The notes below the pieces were generated by a model, which was not told the DNA's origin, made no database searches, and worked only from the letters and a program-made list of their open reading frames with translations. The translations under genes and the position numbers were made by a program. Of a DNA stretch of 64,000 bases, positions 7,151-15,338 are shown piece by piece (within the stretch, counting starts at the first letter, position 1; each line of letters opens with the position of its first letter). The DNA is taken from NCBI RefSeq assembly GCF_900090275.1, contig NZ_LT607755.1, positions 1,674,001 to 1,738,000 on the forward strand. Reading direction: 5' to 3'. This DNA is from Micromonospora zamorensis (GTDB taxonomy: Bacteria; Actinomycetota; Actinomycetes; Mycobacteriales; Micromonosporaceae).

Positions 7151-8401
7151 ATGCGCAGGACGGTGGGTGTGGCCGTGGCGTCAGCCGCGGTGGTGCTGGT
7201 CGCCGGTTGCGGCGGCGGTGGCCCCCAGTCGGGTGGCGACCAGGAACTGACCGGCGACAAGATCGTGCTGGGCGTGCTCAACGACCAGTCCGGGGCGTAC
7301 TCGGAGCTGTCCGGGAAGAACTCGGTGGCGGCGGTCGAGCTGGCCATCGCCGACTTCACCGCGAAGTACGGCGACAAGGCGGTAACCAAAAACATCACAG
7401 TGGAGACCGCCGACCACCAGAACAAGCCGGACGTGGCCAACTCCAAGGCCCAGGAGATGTACGACCGCAAGGGCGTCGACCTGATCCTGGACGTGCCCAC
7501 CTCGTCCGCGGCGCTGAAGGTCGCCGACGTGGCGAAGGAGAAGAAGAAGCTCTACTTCAACATCGGCGCGGCGACCACCGACCTGACCGGCAAGAGCTGC
7601 AACAAGTACACGTTCCACTACGCGTACGACACGTACATGCTGGCCAACGGCACCGGGAAGACCACCACCGAGCAGATCGGCAAGAACTGGTACATCCTGT
7701 ACCCGAACTACGCCTTCGGTCAGGACATGGAGAAGAGCTTCTCCGCCGCGATCACGGCGGCCGGCGGCACGGTGGTCGGCAAGGACGGGGCGCCGTTCCC
7801 GAACACCAGCGGTGACTTCTCCACCTTCCTGCTCAAGGCGCCGAACCTGAACCCGAAGCCGAACGTGCTGGGCACCATGCAGGCCGGTGCCGAGCTGGTC
7901 AACGTGGTGAAGCAGTACAACGAGTTCAAGCTGCGCGACAAGGGCGTCGGCCTCGCGGTGGGGCTGATGTTCCTCACCGACATCCACTCGCTCACCCCGG
8001 CCGCGCTGGCCGGCACCACGTACACCGACGCCTGGTACTGGAACTTCGACGCGAAGAACCGGGAGTTCGCCGACCGCTTCCAGCAGAAGGCCGGCACCCG
8101 GCCGACGTTCGCGCACGCCGCCAACTACTCGGCGGCTTTGCAGTACCTGGAGGCGGTGCAGGCCGCCGGCACCGACGACGCGGACGCCGTGGTCAAGGGG
8201 CTGGAGGGCAAGACGGTCGAGGACGTCTTCCTGCGCAACGGCAAGATCCGCGCCGAGGACCACCGGGTGGTGCACGACGCGTACCTGGCCCAGGTGAAGC
8301 CTCAGGCCGAGGTCACCGAGCCGTGGGACTACGTGAAGGTGCTCAAGACGATCCCCGCCGCGGAGGCGTTCCGCGCGCCCTCCGCGGACTGCAAGCTGTG
8401 A
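7151..8401 (+). CDS. Substrate-binding lipoprotein of the Liv-type ABC transporter
   Basis: This is an extracytoplasmic solute receptor of the type I periplasmic-binding fold, 416 residues from the ATG at 7151. That ATG has GGAG five bases upstream; an in-frame ATG at 7136 has none. A lipoprotein signal peptide ends in the lipobox LVAGC, with Cys20 as the lipidated residue. The mature part shows the LivK-type opening ILGVLNDQSGAYSEL (with small variations) and the two-lobe pattern. It delivers substrate to LivH and LivM. Its stop codon TGA is also the first triplet of a 48-bp repeat. Confidence 0.92.
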   Translation: MRRTVGVAVASAAVVLVAGCGGGGPQSGGDQELTGDKIVLGVLNDQSGAYSELSGKNSVAAVELAIADFTAKYGDKAVTKNITVETADHQNKPDVANSKAQEMYDRKGVDLILDVPTSSAALKVADVAKEKKKLYFNIGAATTDLTGKSCNKYTFHYAYDTYMLANGTGKTTTEQIGKNWYILYPNYAFGQDMEKSFSAAITAAGGTVVGKDGAPFPNTSGDFSTFLLKAPNLNPKPNVLGTMQAGAELVNVVKQYNEFKLRDKGVGLAVGLMFLTDIHSLTPAALAGTTYTDAWYWNFDAKNREFADRFQQKAGTRPTFAHAANYSAALQYLEAVQAAGTDDADAVVKGLEGKTVEDVFLRNGKIRAEDHRVVHDAYLAQVKPQAEVTEPWDYVKVLKTIPAAEAFRAPSADCKL

Positions 8402-8446
8402 GCGCGAGGAGTGAGCCGGTTTTGCGAGCCCCGCGGTCGCGAACGG
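8399..8446 (+). repeat. 48-bp intercistronic repeat, copy 1
   Basis: It begins on the TGA stop of the binding-protein gene (TGAGCGCGAGGAGTGAGCC) and ends 10 bases before the livH start. A second copy at 38755-38802 matches at 44 of 48 bases and has the same relation to a stop codon and a following gene. Confidence 0.8.
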
Positions 8447-8456
8447 GCGTGACGCT

Positions 8457-9338
8457 GTGAGCGGCTTCGCGCAGAACACGTTCAACGGGTTGGTGAGCGG
8501 AGCGTTCTACGCCCTGCTCGCCCTCGGGCTCGCCGTCATCTTCGGCATGCTGCGGGTGGTCAACTTCGCGCACGGCGCGTTCTACATGCTCGGCGCGTTC
8601 GGGGCGTACGTGCTGCTCACCGAGGCTGGAGTGCCGTTCTGGGCCGCCCTGGTGATCATGCCGGTGGGGCTGGGACTGCTCGGCATGGCGCTGGAACGCA
8701 CCGTGATCCAGCGGCTGACCAGGCTCGACCCGCTCTACAACTTCCTGCTCACCTTCGGCCTGACGCTGATCCTCCAGGATCTGGTGAAGCTGCGCTACGG
8801 CGTGCAGTCCAGCCCGTACGAGACCCCGTCGCTGTTGAGCGGGTCGGTCAACTTCGGGCTCTTCGACTTCCCGACGTACCGGGTGTTCATCCTCGGCTTC
8901 GCGGTGCTGCTCTGCGTCGCCGTGTGGTGGGTGCTCACCCGTACCCGGATCGGGATGGTGGTTCGGGCGTCCACCGAGCGGCCCGACCTGACCCGCGCCT
9001 TCGGCATCGACGTCGGGCGGTGGGTGACACCGGTCTTCGGCTTCGGGATCGGGCTGGCCGGTCTCGCCGGCGTGCTGGCCGCACCGATGCGCGCGGTGAA
9101 CCCGCTGATGGGGGCCGACCTGATCATCGTGGTGTTCGCGGTGGTCGTGATCGGCGGGCTGGGCTCGATCTTCGGTTCGGTCGCCGCCGGCTTCGGCATC
9201 GGCCTCGTGCAGGCGTGGGGTGAGGCGTACCTGTCGGCCTTCCCGATCGTCTCGCAGACCATCGTCTTCGTCGTGATGGCCGGCGTGCTGCTCTGGCGCC
9301 CGGCCGGCTTGTTCGGTCGTGAGGAGGCTCCCGCATGA
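8457..9338 (+). CDS. livH: Branched-chain amino-acid-type ABC transporter permease LivH
   Basis: This is a 293-residue integral membrane permease with about eight hydrophobic helices. It has the LivH landmarks GLAVIFGMLRVVNFAHG near the N-terminus and VVVIGGLGSIFGSVAAG near the C-terminus. The GTG at 8457 has no strong ribosome site. The 48-bp repeat just upstream contains GAGGAG and may affect initiation. The gene ends in an ATGA overlap with livM. Confidence 0.94.
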   Translation: MSGFAQNTFNGLVSGAFYALLALGLAVIFGMLRVVNFAHGAFYMLGAFGAYVLLTEAGVPFWAALVIMPVGLGLLGMALERTVIQRLTRLDPLYNFLLTFGLTLILQDLVKLRYGVQSSPYETPSLLSGSVNFGLFDFPTYRVFILGFAVLLCVAVWWVLTRTRIGMVVRASTERPDLTRAFGIDVGRWVTPVFGFGIGLAGLAGVLAAPMRAVNPLMGADLIIVVFAVVVIGGLGSIFGSVAAGFGIGLVQAWGEAYLSAFPIVSQTIVFVVMAGVLLWRPAGLFGREEAPA

Positions 9339-10351
9339 CCAGCACCGTGGACACTGCCGCCGCCGACGCGTCCCGCTCGACGCCGCCGTCCGGGCTGATC
9401 GCCGTGGCCCGGGCTCCCGGCTGGGTGCGGTACGCGCTGCTCGCCGTCGGGCTGGCCGTCGCGGCGTGGTTGCCCAACGGCCTCTACCCGGCGGTCGCGG
9501 TGGACATCCTCTGCTGGGCGCTGTTCGCCGTCGCGGTGGACCTGCTGCTCGGCTTCACCGGGCTGATGTCCTTCGGTCACGCCGCGTTCTGGGGCACCTC
9601 GGCGTACGTCACCGGCCTGGTGGCCATCCACGCGGGCCTGCCGTTCCCGCTCGCGGTGCTGGCCGGCGCGCTCGCCGCGGCCGTTCTGGCGGTGCCGATC
9701 GGATACCTCGCGGTCAAGCGGACCGGCATCTACTTCGCGATGGTGACCCTGGCGTTCGCGCAGATGGTCTACTACGTGGCCAACGAGTGGCGTTCGGTCA
9801 CGCAGGGTGAGAACGGTCTCCAGGGGGTGCCCCGTTCGTTCTTCGGCCTGGATCTGACCGACGACTACTTCTTCTACTACGCGATCCTGCCGATCGTGCT
9901 GCTCGGGCTGGCCGCCGCCTGGCGGATCGTGCACTCGCCGTTCGGTCGGGTGCTGGTCGGCATCCGGGACAACCCGGCCCGGGCGCGGGCACTGGGCTAC
10001 CCGGTACACCGCTACAAGCTCACCGCGTTCGTGCTCTCCGGGTTCATCGCCGGCCTCGGCGGCGGGCTGTTCGCTGTCGGCCACCGGTTCGTCTCGCTGG
10101 ACGTGCTGCACTGGACCACCTCCGGCAAGGCGGTCATCGTTGTGGTGCTCGGTGGCATCGGCACCCTCTGGGGTGGGGTGCTCGGCGCCGGCATCGTGGT
10201 GCGGCTGGAGGACTGGCTGTCGTTCTCCGGGTTCGAGGCGATCGGCCTGGTGACCGGCGGCATCTTCGTCCTCGTGGTCGTGCTGTTCCGCCGTGGCATC
10301 TGGGGCAGCGTCGCCGCGCTGGCCCATCGGCTGGCGGCCCGTCGCCGGTAA
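9335..10351 (+). CDS. livM: Branched-chain amino-acid-type ABC transporter permease LivM
   Basis: This is a 338-residue partner permease with about ten hydrophobic helices. Family landmarks are GFTGLMSFGHAAFWG, the loop with GIRDNPARARALGY (the site that contacts the ATPase) and VVLGGIGTLWGGVLGAG. It begins inside the stop of livH (4-bp overlap) and closes the operon. Confidence 0.94.
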   Translation: MTSTVDTAAADASRSTPPSGLIAVARAPGWVRYALLAVGLAVAAWLPNGLYPAVAVDILCWALFAVAVDLLLGFTGLMSFGHAAFWGTSAYVTGLVAIHAGLPFPLAVLAGALAAAVLAVPIGYLAVKRTGIYFAMVTLAFAQMVYYVANEWRSVTQGENGLQGVPRSFFGLDLTDDYFFYYAILPIVLLGLAAAWRIVHSPFGRVLVGIRDNPARARALGYPVHRYKLTAFVLSGFIAGLGGGLFAVGHRFVSLDVLHWTTSGKAVIVVVLGGIGTLWGGVLGAGIVVRLEDWLSFSGFEAIGLVTGGIFVLVVVLFRRGIWGSVAALAHRLAARRR

Positions 10352-10391
10352 ATCTCACGACGGCGCATCCGCCGCGCGCCGTTTCAGCGAA

Positions 10392-10420
10392 CCCCCGGGT
10401 AGGGAACGTCTACCCGGGGG
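10392..10420. promoter_or_regulatory. Perfect inverted repeat touching the start codon of the next gene
   Basis: The 11-base arms CCCCCGGGTAG and CTACCCGGGGG (10392-10402 and 10410-10420) enclose 7 bases. The last base of the repeat is the first base of the GTG start at 10420. It may be the terminator of the liv operon, an operator, or an RNA hairpin that limits translation of the following gene. The sequence does not separate these. Confidence 0.65.
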
Positions 10421-11100
10421 TGCGTCTGGTGCTGATCGAGCCGATGCCGGCCGAGGCCGTGGAGATCGCGCACAAGCAGGTGTCGCTGGCTGCCGAGGAC
10501 CTGGACGGCAACGCCGTCGCGACGCTGGTGCTGGAGTTGGCCGAGGCCTGGGGCGTGCCGGCGCTCTGGGAGCAGGTCTGTCGTCCGTTGCTGGCCGGGC
10601 TGTCGGGGCGTACCGCCGCCGAGGTGGTCGTCGAGCACGCCCTCAGCGAGGGTGTCCGGGTCGGGCTGGACGTCTACCGCCGGGAGCCGGGCCGGTCGCT
10701 GCCGACCGGTGGCGTGCTGCTGGCGGGTGCCGAGAAGGAGGCGCACAGTCTCGGCCTCCAGGCGCTGGCCGCCGCGCTGCGCGAGCAGGGCCGCGGGTGT
10801 CTGAATCTCGGCCCGGCGCTGCCCTGGTCGGCGCTGACCAGCGCGGTGTATCGGGCACGGCCGCACACCGTCGTGCTCTGGTCGCAGACGCCGGTCACCG
10901 GCCGCGCGTACCGTCTGGTCCGCTTCGCCCGGGAGTTCGCACGCCTGCGGGTGTACGGCGCGGGGCCGGGTTGGATCGAGCCGCTCACCGCGCCGGTGGC
11001 GCATCTCGACTCGCTGCCGAGGGCCGTCACCGCCTGCCTCGCGGGCGTCCCCGGACGTGACGCCCACCACATACGATACGGATCGGTGCCGTATCGTTAA
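10420..11100 (+). CDS. Stand-alone cobalamin-binding-like protein
   Basis: This 226-residue protein resembles the C-terminal sensor half of the CarH/LitR group of B12-dependent MerR regulators but has no DNA-binding domain. A helical part (about 1-85) ends in VVVEHALSEG, like the EH of the B12-binding-2 helical bundle. A Rossmann-like part follows, with GVLLAGAEKEAHSLGLQALA. The EAHSLG motif fits the E/D-x-H-x-x-G signature, whose His would bind the cobalt. The start is uncertain: GTG 10420 overlaps an inverted repeat, and GTG 10429 or ATG 10444 are alternatives. The last twelve codons overlap the operator of the next gene. It could be a B12- or light-responsive partner protein, or an apo relic. 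Confidence 0.6.
   Translation: MRLVLIEPMPAEAVEIAHKQVSLAAEDLDGNAVATLVLELAEAWGVPALWEQVCRPLLAGLSGRTAAEVVVEHALSEGVRVGLDVYRREPGRSLPTGGVLLAGAEKEAHSLGLQALAAALREQGRGCLNLGPALPWSALTSAVYRARPHTVVLWSQTPVTGRAYRLVRFAREFARLRVYGAGPGWIEPLTAPVAHLDSLPRAVTACLAGVPGRDAHHIRYGSVPYR
11073..11097. promoter_or_regulatory. TetR-type operator before the DHA2 exporter
   Basis: This is a perfect inverted repeat with 9-base arms, ACGATACGG and CCGTATCGT, and 7 bases between. A further half-site CCGTATCGTAT lies at 11137-11147, nearer the exporter start. The repeat overlaps the final codons and abuts the stop of the upstream gene. The TetR gene downstream of the exporter is the likely binder. Confidence 0.7.
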
Positions 11101-11181
11101 TGCGCGTCGTAGGCTGACCCGCGTTACGAGTCTGACCCGTATCGTATTGCGTCGCGGGGAAAGCGTGGGGGGAAATCAGGC

Positions 11182-12750
11182 ATGGAGCTGCACAACAACA
11201 CGGGCCACCCGAGGAGGTGGGCGATCCTCGGGGTGCTGGTGATCAGCCTCCTCGTGGTCGTCCTCGACAACACGATCCTCAACGTCGCCCTGCGCACGCT
11301 GGCCGACCCGGTGCACGGCCTCGGCGCCACCCAGGGCGAGCTGGAGTGGTCCATCAACTCCTACACGCTGGTCTTCGCCGGGCTGCTGTTCACCTTCGGG
11401 GTGCTCGGCGACCGCGCCGGCCGTAAGCGCTTCCTGATGATCGGTCTGGTGCTGTTCGGCCTGGCGTCGCTGCTCTCCGCGTACGCCCAGAGCCCCGGCC
11501 AGCTCATCGCGGCCCGCGCCCTGATGGGCGTCGGCGGCGCGGCCATCATGCCGGTGACGCTGTCGATCATCTCCAACGTCTTCGACCCGCGTGAGCGTGG
11601 TCGGGCCATCGGTGTCTGGGCCGGAGCGGTCGGTCTCGCCGTGGCCATCGGCCCGATCCTCGGCGGCGCGCTGCTGGAGCACTTCTGGTGGGGTTCGGTC
11701 TTCCTGATCAACGTGCCGGTGGTCGTCGCCGGCGTGATCCTGGTGGCGCTGCTGGTCCCCGAGTCGCGTGACCCGCGGCCGGGCCGGGTCGACGTGCTCG
11801 GTGTGCTGCTCTCCGTGGTGGGCCTGGTCGCCCTCTCCTACGGCATCATCGACGGCGGCGAGCACGGCTTCGGCCGCCCGGTGGTCTGGGGCTCGATCCT
11901 GGTCGGCATCGCGGTGCTGGCCTGGTTCGTGCAGCACGAGCGGCGCAGTGACCACCCGTCGCTGGACGTCCGGCTGTTCAAGGTGCCCCGCTTCGCCGCG
12001 CCGGTCGCCATCGTCGGTCTGGTGTTCTTCGCCGCGATGGGCTCGCTGTTCTTCGGCTCGTTCTACCTGCAACTGGTGCGGGGCTACAGCCCGCTGCAGA
12101 CCGGTCTGCTCTTCCTGCCCTTCGCCGCCGCCCAGCTGGTCTTCGCACCGCGCAGCGCCGCGATGGTCCGCCGCTACGGCGGCCGGGCCGTCGCCACCGT
12201 CGGGTTGGCGCTGACAGTGGTGTCACTCGCCGCGTTCGTGTTCATCGGCGCCTCCACCCCGATCTGGGTCGTGCTGCTCGCCTTCCTCATCCAGGGCGCC
12301 GGGATGGCCAACATCATGCCGCCCGCCACCGAGTCGATCATGTCGGCGCTGCCCCGGGAGAAGGCCGGCGTGGGCTCCGCGGTCAGCAACACCGTCCGCC
12401 AGGTCGCCGGTGCGCTCGGCGTGGCGATCCTCGGCTCGGTGCTCTCCGCCGTCTACCGCAGCGACATCGGTGACGCACTGACCGGCCTGCCCACGCAGGC
12501 CCGCGACACGGCCAACGAGTCGATCTCCGGGGCGTACGCGGCGGCGGGCCAGCTCGGCCCGGACGCGCCGGCGCTGATCTCGGCGGCCAACGACGCCTTC
12601 GTCACCGCCATGCACTGGGCGGCCGGGCTCTCCGCGGTGATCGCCGCACTGGGGGTCATCGTGGTGCTGCGCTGGATGCCGGGTCGGGAGGACACCAACG
12701 TCGCCCCTGTGGCGCCGGTCGCCGAGCCCGAGTTGGCCGGCACGGCGTAG
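11182..12750 (+). CDS. DHA2-family (EmrB/QacA) drug:H+ antiporter
   Basis: This is a 522-residue major facilitator with 14 predicted membrane segments. It has the loop 2-3 motif GVLGDRAGRKR and the DHA2 sequence near the N-terminus (LVVVLDNTILNVALRTL) with Asp in the first helix. Such pumps export lipophilic drugs or self-made metabolites by proton exchange. The ATG at 11182 follows GGGGGGAAA. It is preceded by a TetR-type operator and followed after 20 bases by a TetR gene, so a repressor-exporter pair is likely. The substrate is unknown. Confidence 0.93.
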   Translation: MELHNNTGHPRRWAILGVLVISLLVVVLDNTILNVALRTLADPVHGLGATQGELEWSINSYTLVFAGLLFTFGVLGDRAGRKRFLMIGLVLFGLASLLSAYAQSPGQLIAARALMGVGGAAIMPVTLSIISNVFDPRERGRAIGVWAGAVGLAVAIGPILGGALLEHFWWGSVFLINVPVVVAGVILVALLVPESRDPRPGRVDVLGVLLSVVGLVALSYGIIDGGEHGFGRPVVWGSILVGIAVLAWFVQHERRSDHPSLDVRLFKVPRFAAPVAIVGLVFFAAMGSLFFGSFYLQLVRGYSPLQTGLLFLPFAAAQLVFAPRSAAMVRRYGGRAVATVGLALTVVSLAAFVFIGASTPIWVVLLAFLIQGAGMANIMPPATESIMSALPREKAGVGSAVSNTVRQVAGALGVAILGSVLSAVYRSDIGDALTGLPTQARDTANESISGAYAAAGQLGPDAPALISAANDAFVTAMHWAAGLSAVIAALGVIVVLRWMPGREDTNVAPVAPVAEPELAGTA

Positions 12751-12770
12751 GTGCGGGAAGAATGCCGGAC

Positions 12771-13370
12771 ATGATGTCCACTGCCGATGCTCCGCGGTCG
12801 CCCGGGCGACCGCGGAGCGTCCGCGCCGACGAGGCGATCATCGAAGCCACCCTCGACCTGCTCGCCGAGGGCAGCACCATCGAGGCGCTGTCGATCGAGG
12901 CGATCGCCGCGCGGGCCGGGGTCGGCAAGGCCACCATCTACCGCCGCTGGGCCGGCAAGGACGCCCTCCTGCTGGACGCGCTGCGGCGACTCAAGGGCGT
13001 CATGGCGCAACCGGCTGGGCACTCCGTCCGCGACGACCTGGTGCTGCTGGTCGGCGCCATCGGCAAGAACGTCGACCCGCGCGCGGCGAAGATCATGCCC
13101 TGTCTGGTGCCCGCGGTGAACCGCAGCGCGGACCAGTTCCAGCTCTACCAGAACATCATCGGGCCCCGGCGGCAGCTCATGCGCGAGGTCCTGCGGCGCG
13201 GCATCGCCGAGGGGGTGCTCCGGGCCGACATCGACGTCGAGGTGACGATGGCGCTGCTCACCGGGCCGATGCTGATCCAACGGGTGCTCCAGTGGAACCC
13301 GGACCTGGACGAGCAGACCCTCCCCGAGCGGGTCGTCGACGCCGTGCTGGAGGGCATTCAGGTCCGCTGA
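12771..13370 (+). CDS. TetR/AcrR-family repressor
   Basis: It is 199 residues from the ATG at 12771. That ATG is preferred because GGGAAG (12755-12760) is 10 bases upstream; an ATG at 12762 is only one base from it. The N-terminal helix-turn-helix is typical (IEALSIEAIAARAGVGKATIYRRWAGKDAL). The C-terminal ligand domain resembles TetR_C_11-type proteins (LPERVVDAVLEGI). It probably controls the exporter directly upstream through the CGATACGG/CCGTATCG sites. Confidence 0.92.
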   Translation: MMSTADAPRSPGRPRSVRADEAIIEATLDLLAEGSTIEALSIEAIAARAGVGKATIYRRWAGKDALLLDALRRLKGVMAQPAGHSVRDDLVLLVGAIGKNVDPRAAKIMPCLVPAVNRSADQFQLYQNIIGPRRQLMREVLRRGIAEGVLRADIDVEVTMALLTGPMLIQRVLQWNPDLDEQTLPERVVDAVLEGIQVR

Positions 13371-13399
13371 ACCGGCCGCGAGCCCGCCCGCTGGCCGGT
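13371..13399. terminator. Short hairpin between convergent genes
   Basis: ACCGGCC (13371-13377) pairs with GGCCGGT (13393-13399). It lies between the stops of tetR and the convergent PucR-type gene. The arms are only 7 bases, so the call is weak. Confidence 0.4.
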
Positions 13400-13404
13400 C
13401 CTGG

Positions 13405-15324
13405 TCAGCCGGCCGGTGCGCGCAGCCGGTGCAGGCGCAGCGCGAGCTGCACCTCCAACGCCCGCTCCGGCCGCTGCCAGTCGGCGCCGAGCAGTTGCCC
13501 GACCCGCTCCAACCGCTGGGTGACCGTGTTGACGTGCACGTGCAACTGCTCGGCGGCCCGGGCCAGGCTGCCACCCACCCCGAAGTACGCCTCCAGCGTC
13601 TTCACCAGAGCCGTGCCCCGCCGGGCGTCGTAGTCGACCACCGGCCCGACGGTCGTGGCGAGGAACTGGGTCACGTCCTTCTCACCCCGATCGCCGACCG
13701 TGCCCAGCAGCAACCCGACGAAGCCCAGCTCCGCGGTGCTCGCACCCTGCCCGTCGCGACCCAGAGCGCCCAACGCCGTCAGGCACCGATCCGCCTCGTG
13801 GAACGTGGCGGCCAGCGCCGCCGGCCCGTTCGACGGACCACTCGCCCCGGCGGTCACCGGGCGGCCGGTCACCCGGGACAGGTCCCGCGCGACCGCGCGA
13901 GCGCTGCCACCGGCGTCCAGCCCCGGCAGCATCAGCACCACCCGGCCGTCCCGCGCCGCGGCCAGCCCGCTGCGCGCCGAGGCGTACGTGGTGGCCCAGG
14001 AGAGCACCCGCTGCCTCGCCGAGCCGGTCGCGGCGATCGCGTCGTCGCCCACCGCCACCAGCACGTGCGGCGCGTCCAGGTCGACCCCGAGGCGGCGGGC
14101 CCGACTGCGCAACGCGTCGGTGTCCCGCAACGGGCGGGCGATCAGGTCGTCCAGCAGCTCACCCCGGACCCGCCCCTCCGCCTCGGCGACCGTACGGCGG
14201 AACAACAGCAGCAGCGCGGTCACCAGCGCGGCCCGCTCCAGGATCCGCTGGTCGGCGTCGACCAACTCGTCGTCCGGACGCAGCACCAGGGCACCCAGGT
14301 TCTCCGCACCGGCCACCACCGCCGCGTACCAGAGTGGGCTGCGGCGCACGCTGCGCCCCTCGGTGCGCGAGGCCGCAACCGCCTCCACGATGTCCGCCCG
14401 GTCCGGCTCGTCGATCTCACCCACCCGGGCCAGCAGGCGGCCCTCGGCGTCCAGCGCCAGCAGCGCACCGCCCAGCACCTCGGTCACCGCCGCCGCCACG
14501 TCCTCCACACCGCCGCCGCGCAGCACCAGCGCCGTCATCCGGTCGTGCGCCGCCGCGGCCCGCTCCACCGAGCTGCTGTGGGCCCGGATGGTGGTGTTCG
14601 CCGCCGACAGCTCGCCCAGCGCCGAGCGCGTCTCGGTCAGCAGCCGGGCGGTGTCGATCGCCACCGCGGCGTGCGCGGCGAGCGAGACCAGCAGCGCCAC
14701 CTCCTCCCGGACGAACGGCCGGGCCGAACGGTTGGCCGCGTAGAGCACGCCGATCGAGGTGGAGCCGAGCCGCAGCGGCACCCCGAGGATCGCCACCAGC
14801 CCCTCCTCCCCGACCCCGGCGTCGATCTCACCGGTGTGGTGGAAGCGCGCGTCCTCGCCGTAGTTCGCGGTGACGTACGGGGCCCCGGACTGGGCCACCA
14901 GCCCACCGAGGCCGGCACCCATCGGCAGGCGCAGCCGCTGGAAACGGGCCGAAACCGACCCGTCGGTCACCCGCATGTAGGTGTCGCCGCGCTCGTCGTC
15001 GTTGAGCGTCATGTAGGCCACGTCCGCGCCGAGCAGGTTGCGGGCCCGGTGCACGATCGCCCGCAACACGTCGTCCAGGTCGCGTAGCCCGGCCAGGTCA
15101 CTGACCGTGTCGTACAGGCCGGACAGCTCGGTCTCGCGCCGGCGCCGGCGCTCCAGCAGCGCGCGGACCCGCAACGCCACCGACTTGGCCTGCTCCAGCT
15201 CGGCCAGCTTGTCGGGCGGCAGCCCGGCAGCACGCGCGGCCACCAACGGTCCCTCGAACTCGACAGCGGCGGCCTCCCGCGCGAGCAGTTCCAGGAACTC
15301 CACCGGCGAAGACATGGTCGACAT
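13405..15324 (-). CDS. GAF-domain regulator with PucR-type C-terminal helix-turn-helix
   Basis: This is a 639-residue transcription regulator. After a helical N-terminal segment, a GAF sensor domain spans about residues 85-215 (LLGADVAYMTLNDDERGDTYM ... LRLGSTSIGVLYAANRS with small gaps). A coiled-coil linker and a second sensor-like region follow. The C-terminal HTH_30/PucR helix-turn-helix reads GGSLARAAEQLHVHVNTVTQ. The ATG at 15324 is chosen because it follows the dehydrogenase stop. The reading frame stays open far upstream only by chance. It lies 14 bases behind the 3-hydroxybutyrate dehydrogenase gene on the same strand and probably regulates it in response to a small metabolite. Confidence 0.88.
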   Translation of the reverse strand: MSTMSSPVEFLELLAREAAAVEFEGPLVAARAAGLPPDKLAELEQAKSVALRVRALLERRRRRETELSGLYDTVSDLAGLRDLDDVLRAIVHRARNLLGADVAYMTLNDDERGDTYMRVTDGSVSARFQRLRLPMGAGLGGLVAQSGAPYVTANYGEDARFHHTGEIDAGVGEEGLVAILGVPLRLGSTSIGVLYAANRSARPFVREEVALLVSLAAHAAVAIDTARLLTETRSALGELSAANTTIRAHSSSVERAAAAHDRMTALVLRGGGVEDVAAAVTEVLGGALLALDAEGRLLARVGEIDEPDRADIVEAVAASRTEGRSVRRSPLWYAAVVAGAENLGALVLRPDDELVDADQRILERAALVTALLLLFRRTVAEAEGRVRGELLDDLIARPLRDTDALRSRARRLGVDLDAPHVLVAVGDDAIAATGSARQRVLSWATTYASARSGLAAARDGRVVLMLPGLDAGGSARAVARDLSRVTGRPVTAGASGPSNGPAALAATFHEADRCLTALGALGRDGQGASTAELGFVGLLLGTVGDRGEKDVTQFLATTVGPVVDYDARRGTALVKTLEAYFGVGGSLARAAEQLHVHVNTVTQRLERVGQLLGADWQRPERALEVQLALRLHRLRAPAG

Positions 15325-15338
15325 TGTGCTCGGGCCCA

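Noticed and set aside
13429..15087. Open frame of 552 codons on the plus strand over the PucR-type regulator
   Set aside because: It is antisense to a clearly conserved GAF/PucR protein. Its product is Arg/Pro/Gln-rich without motifs, a usual effect of high GC.
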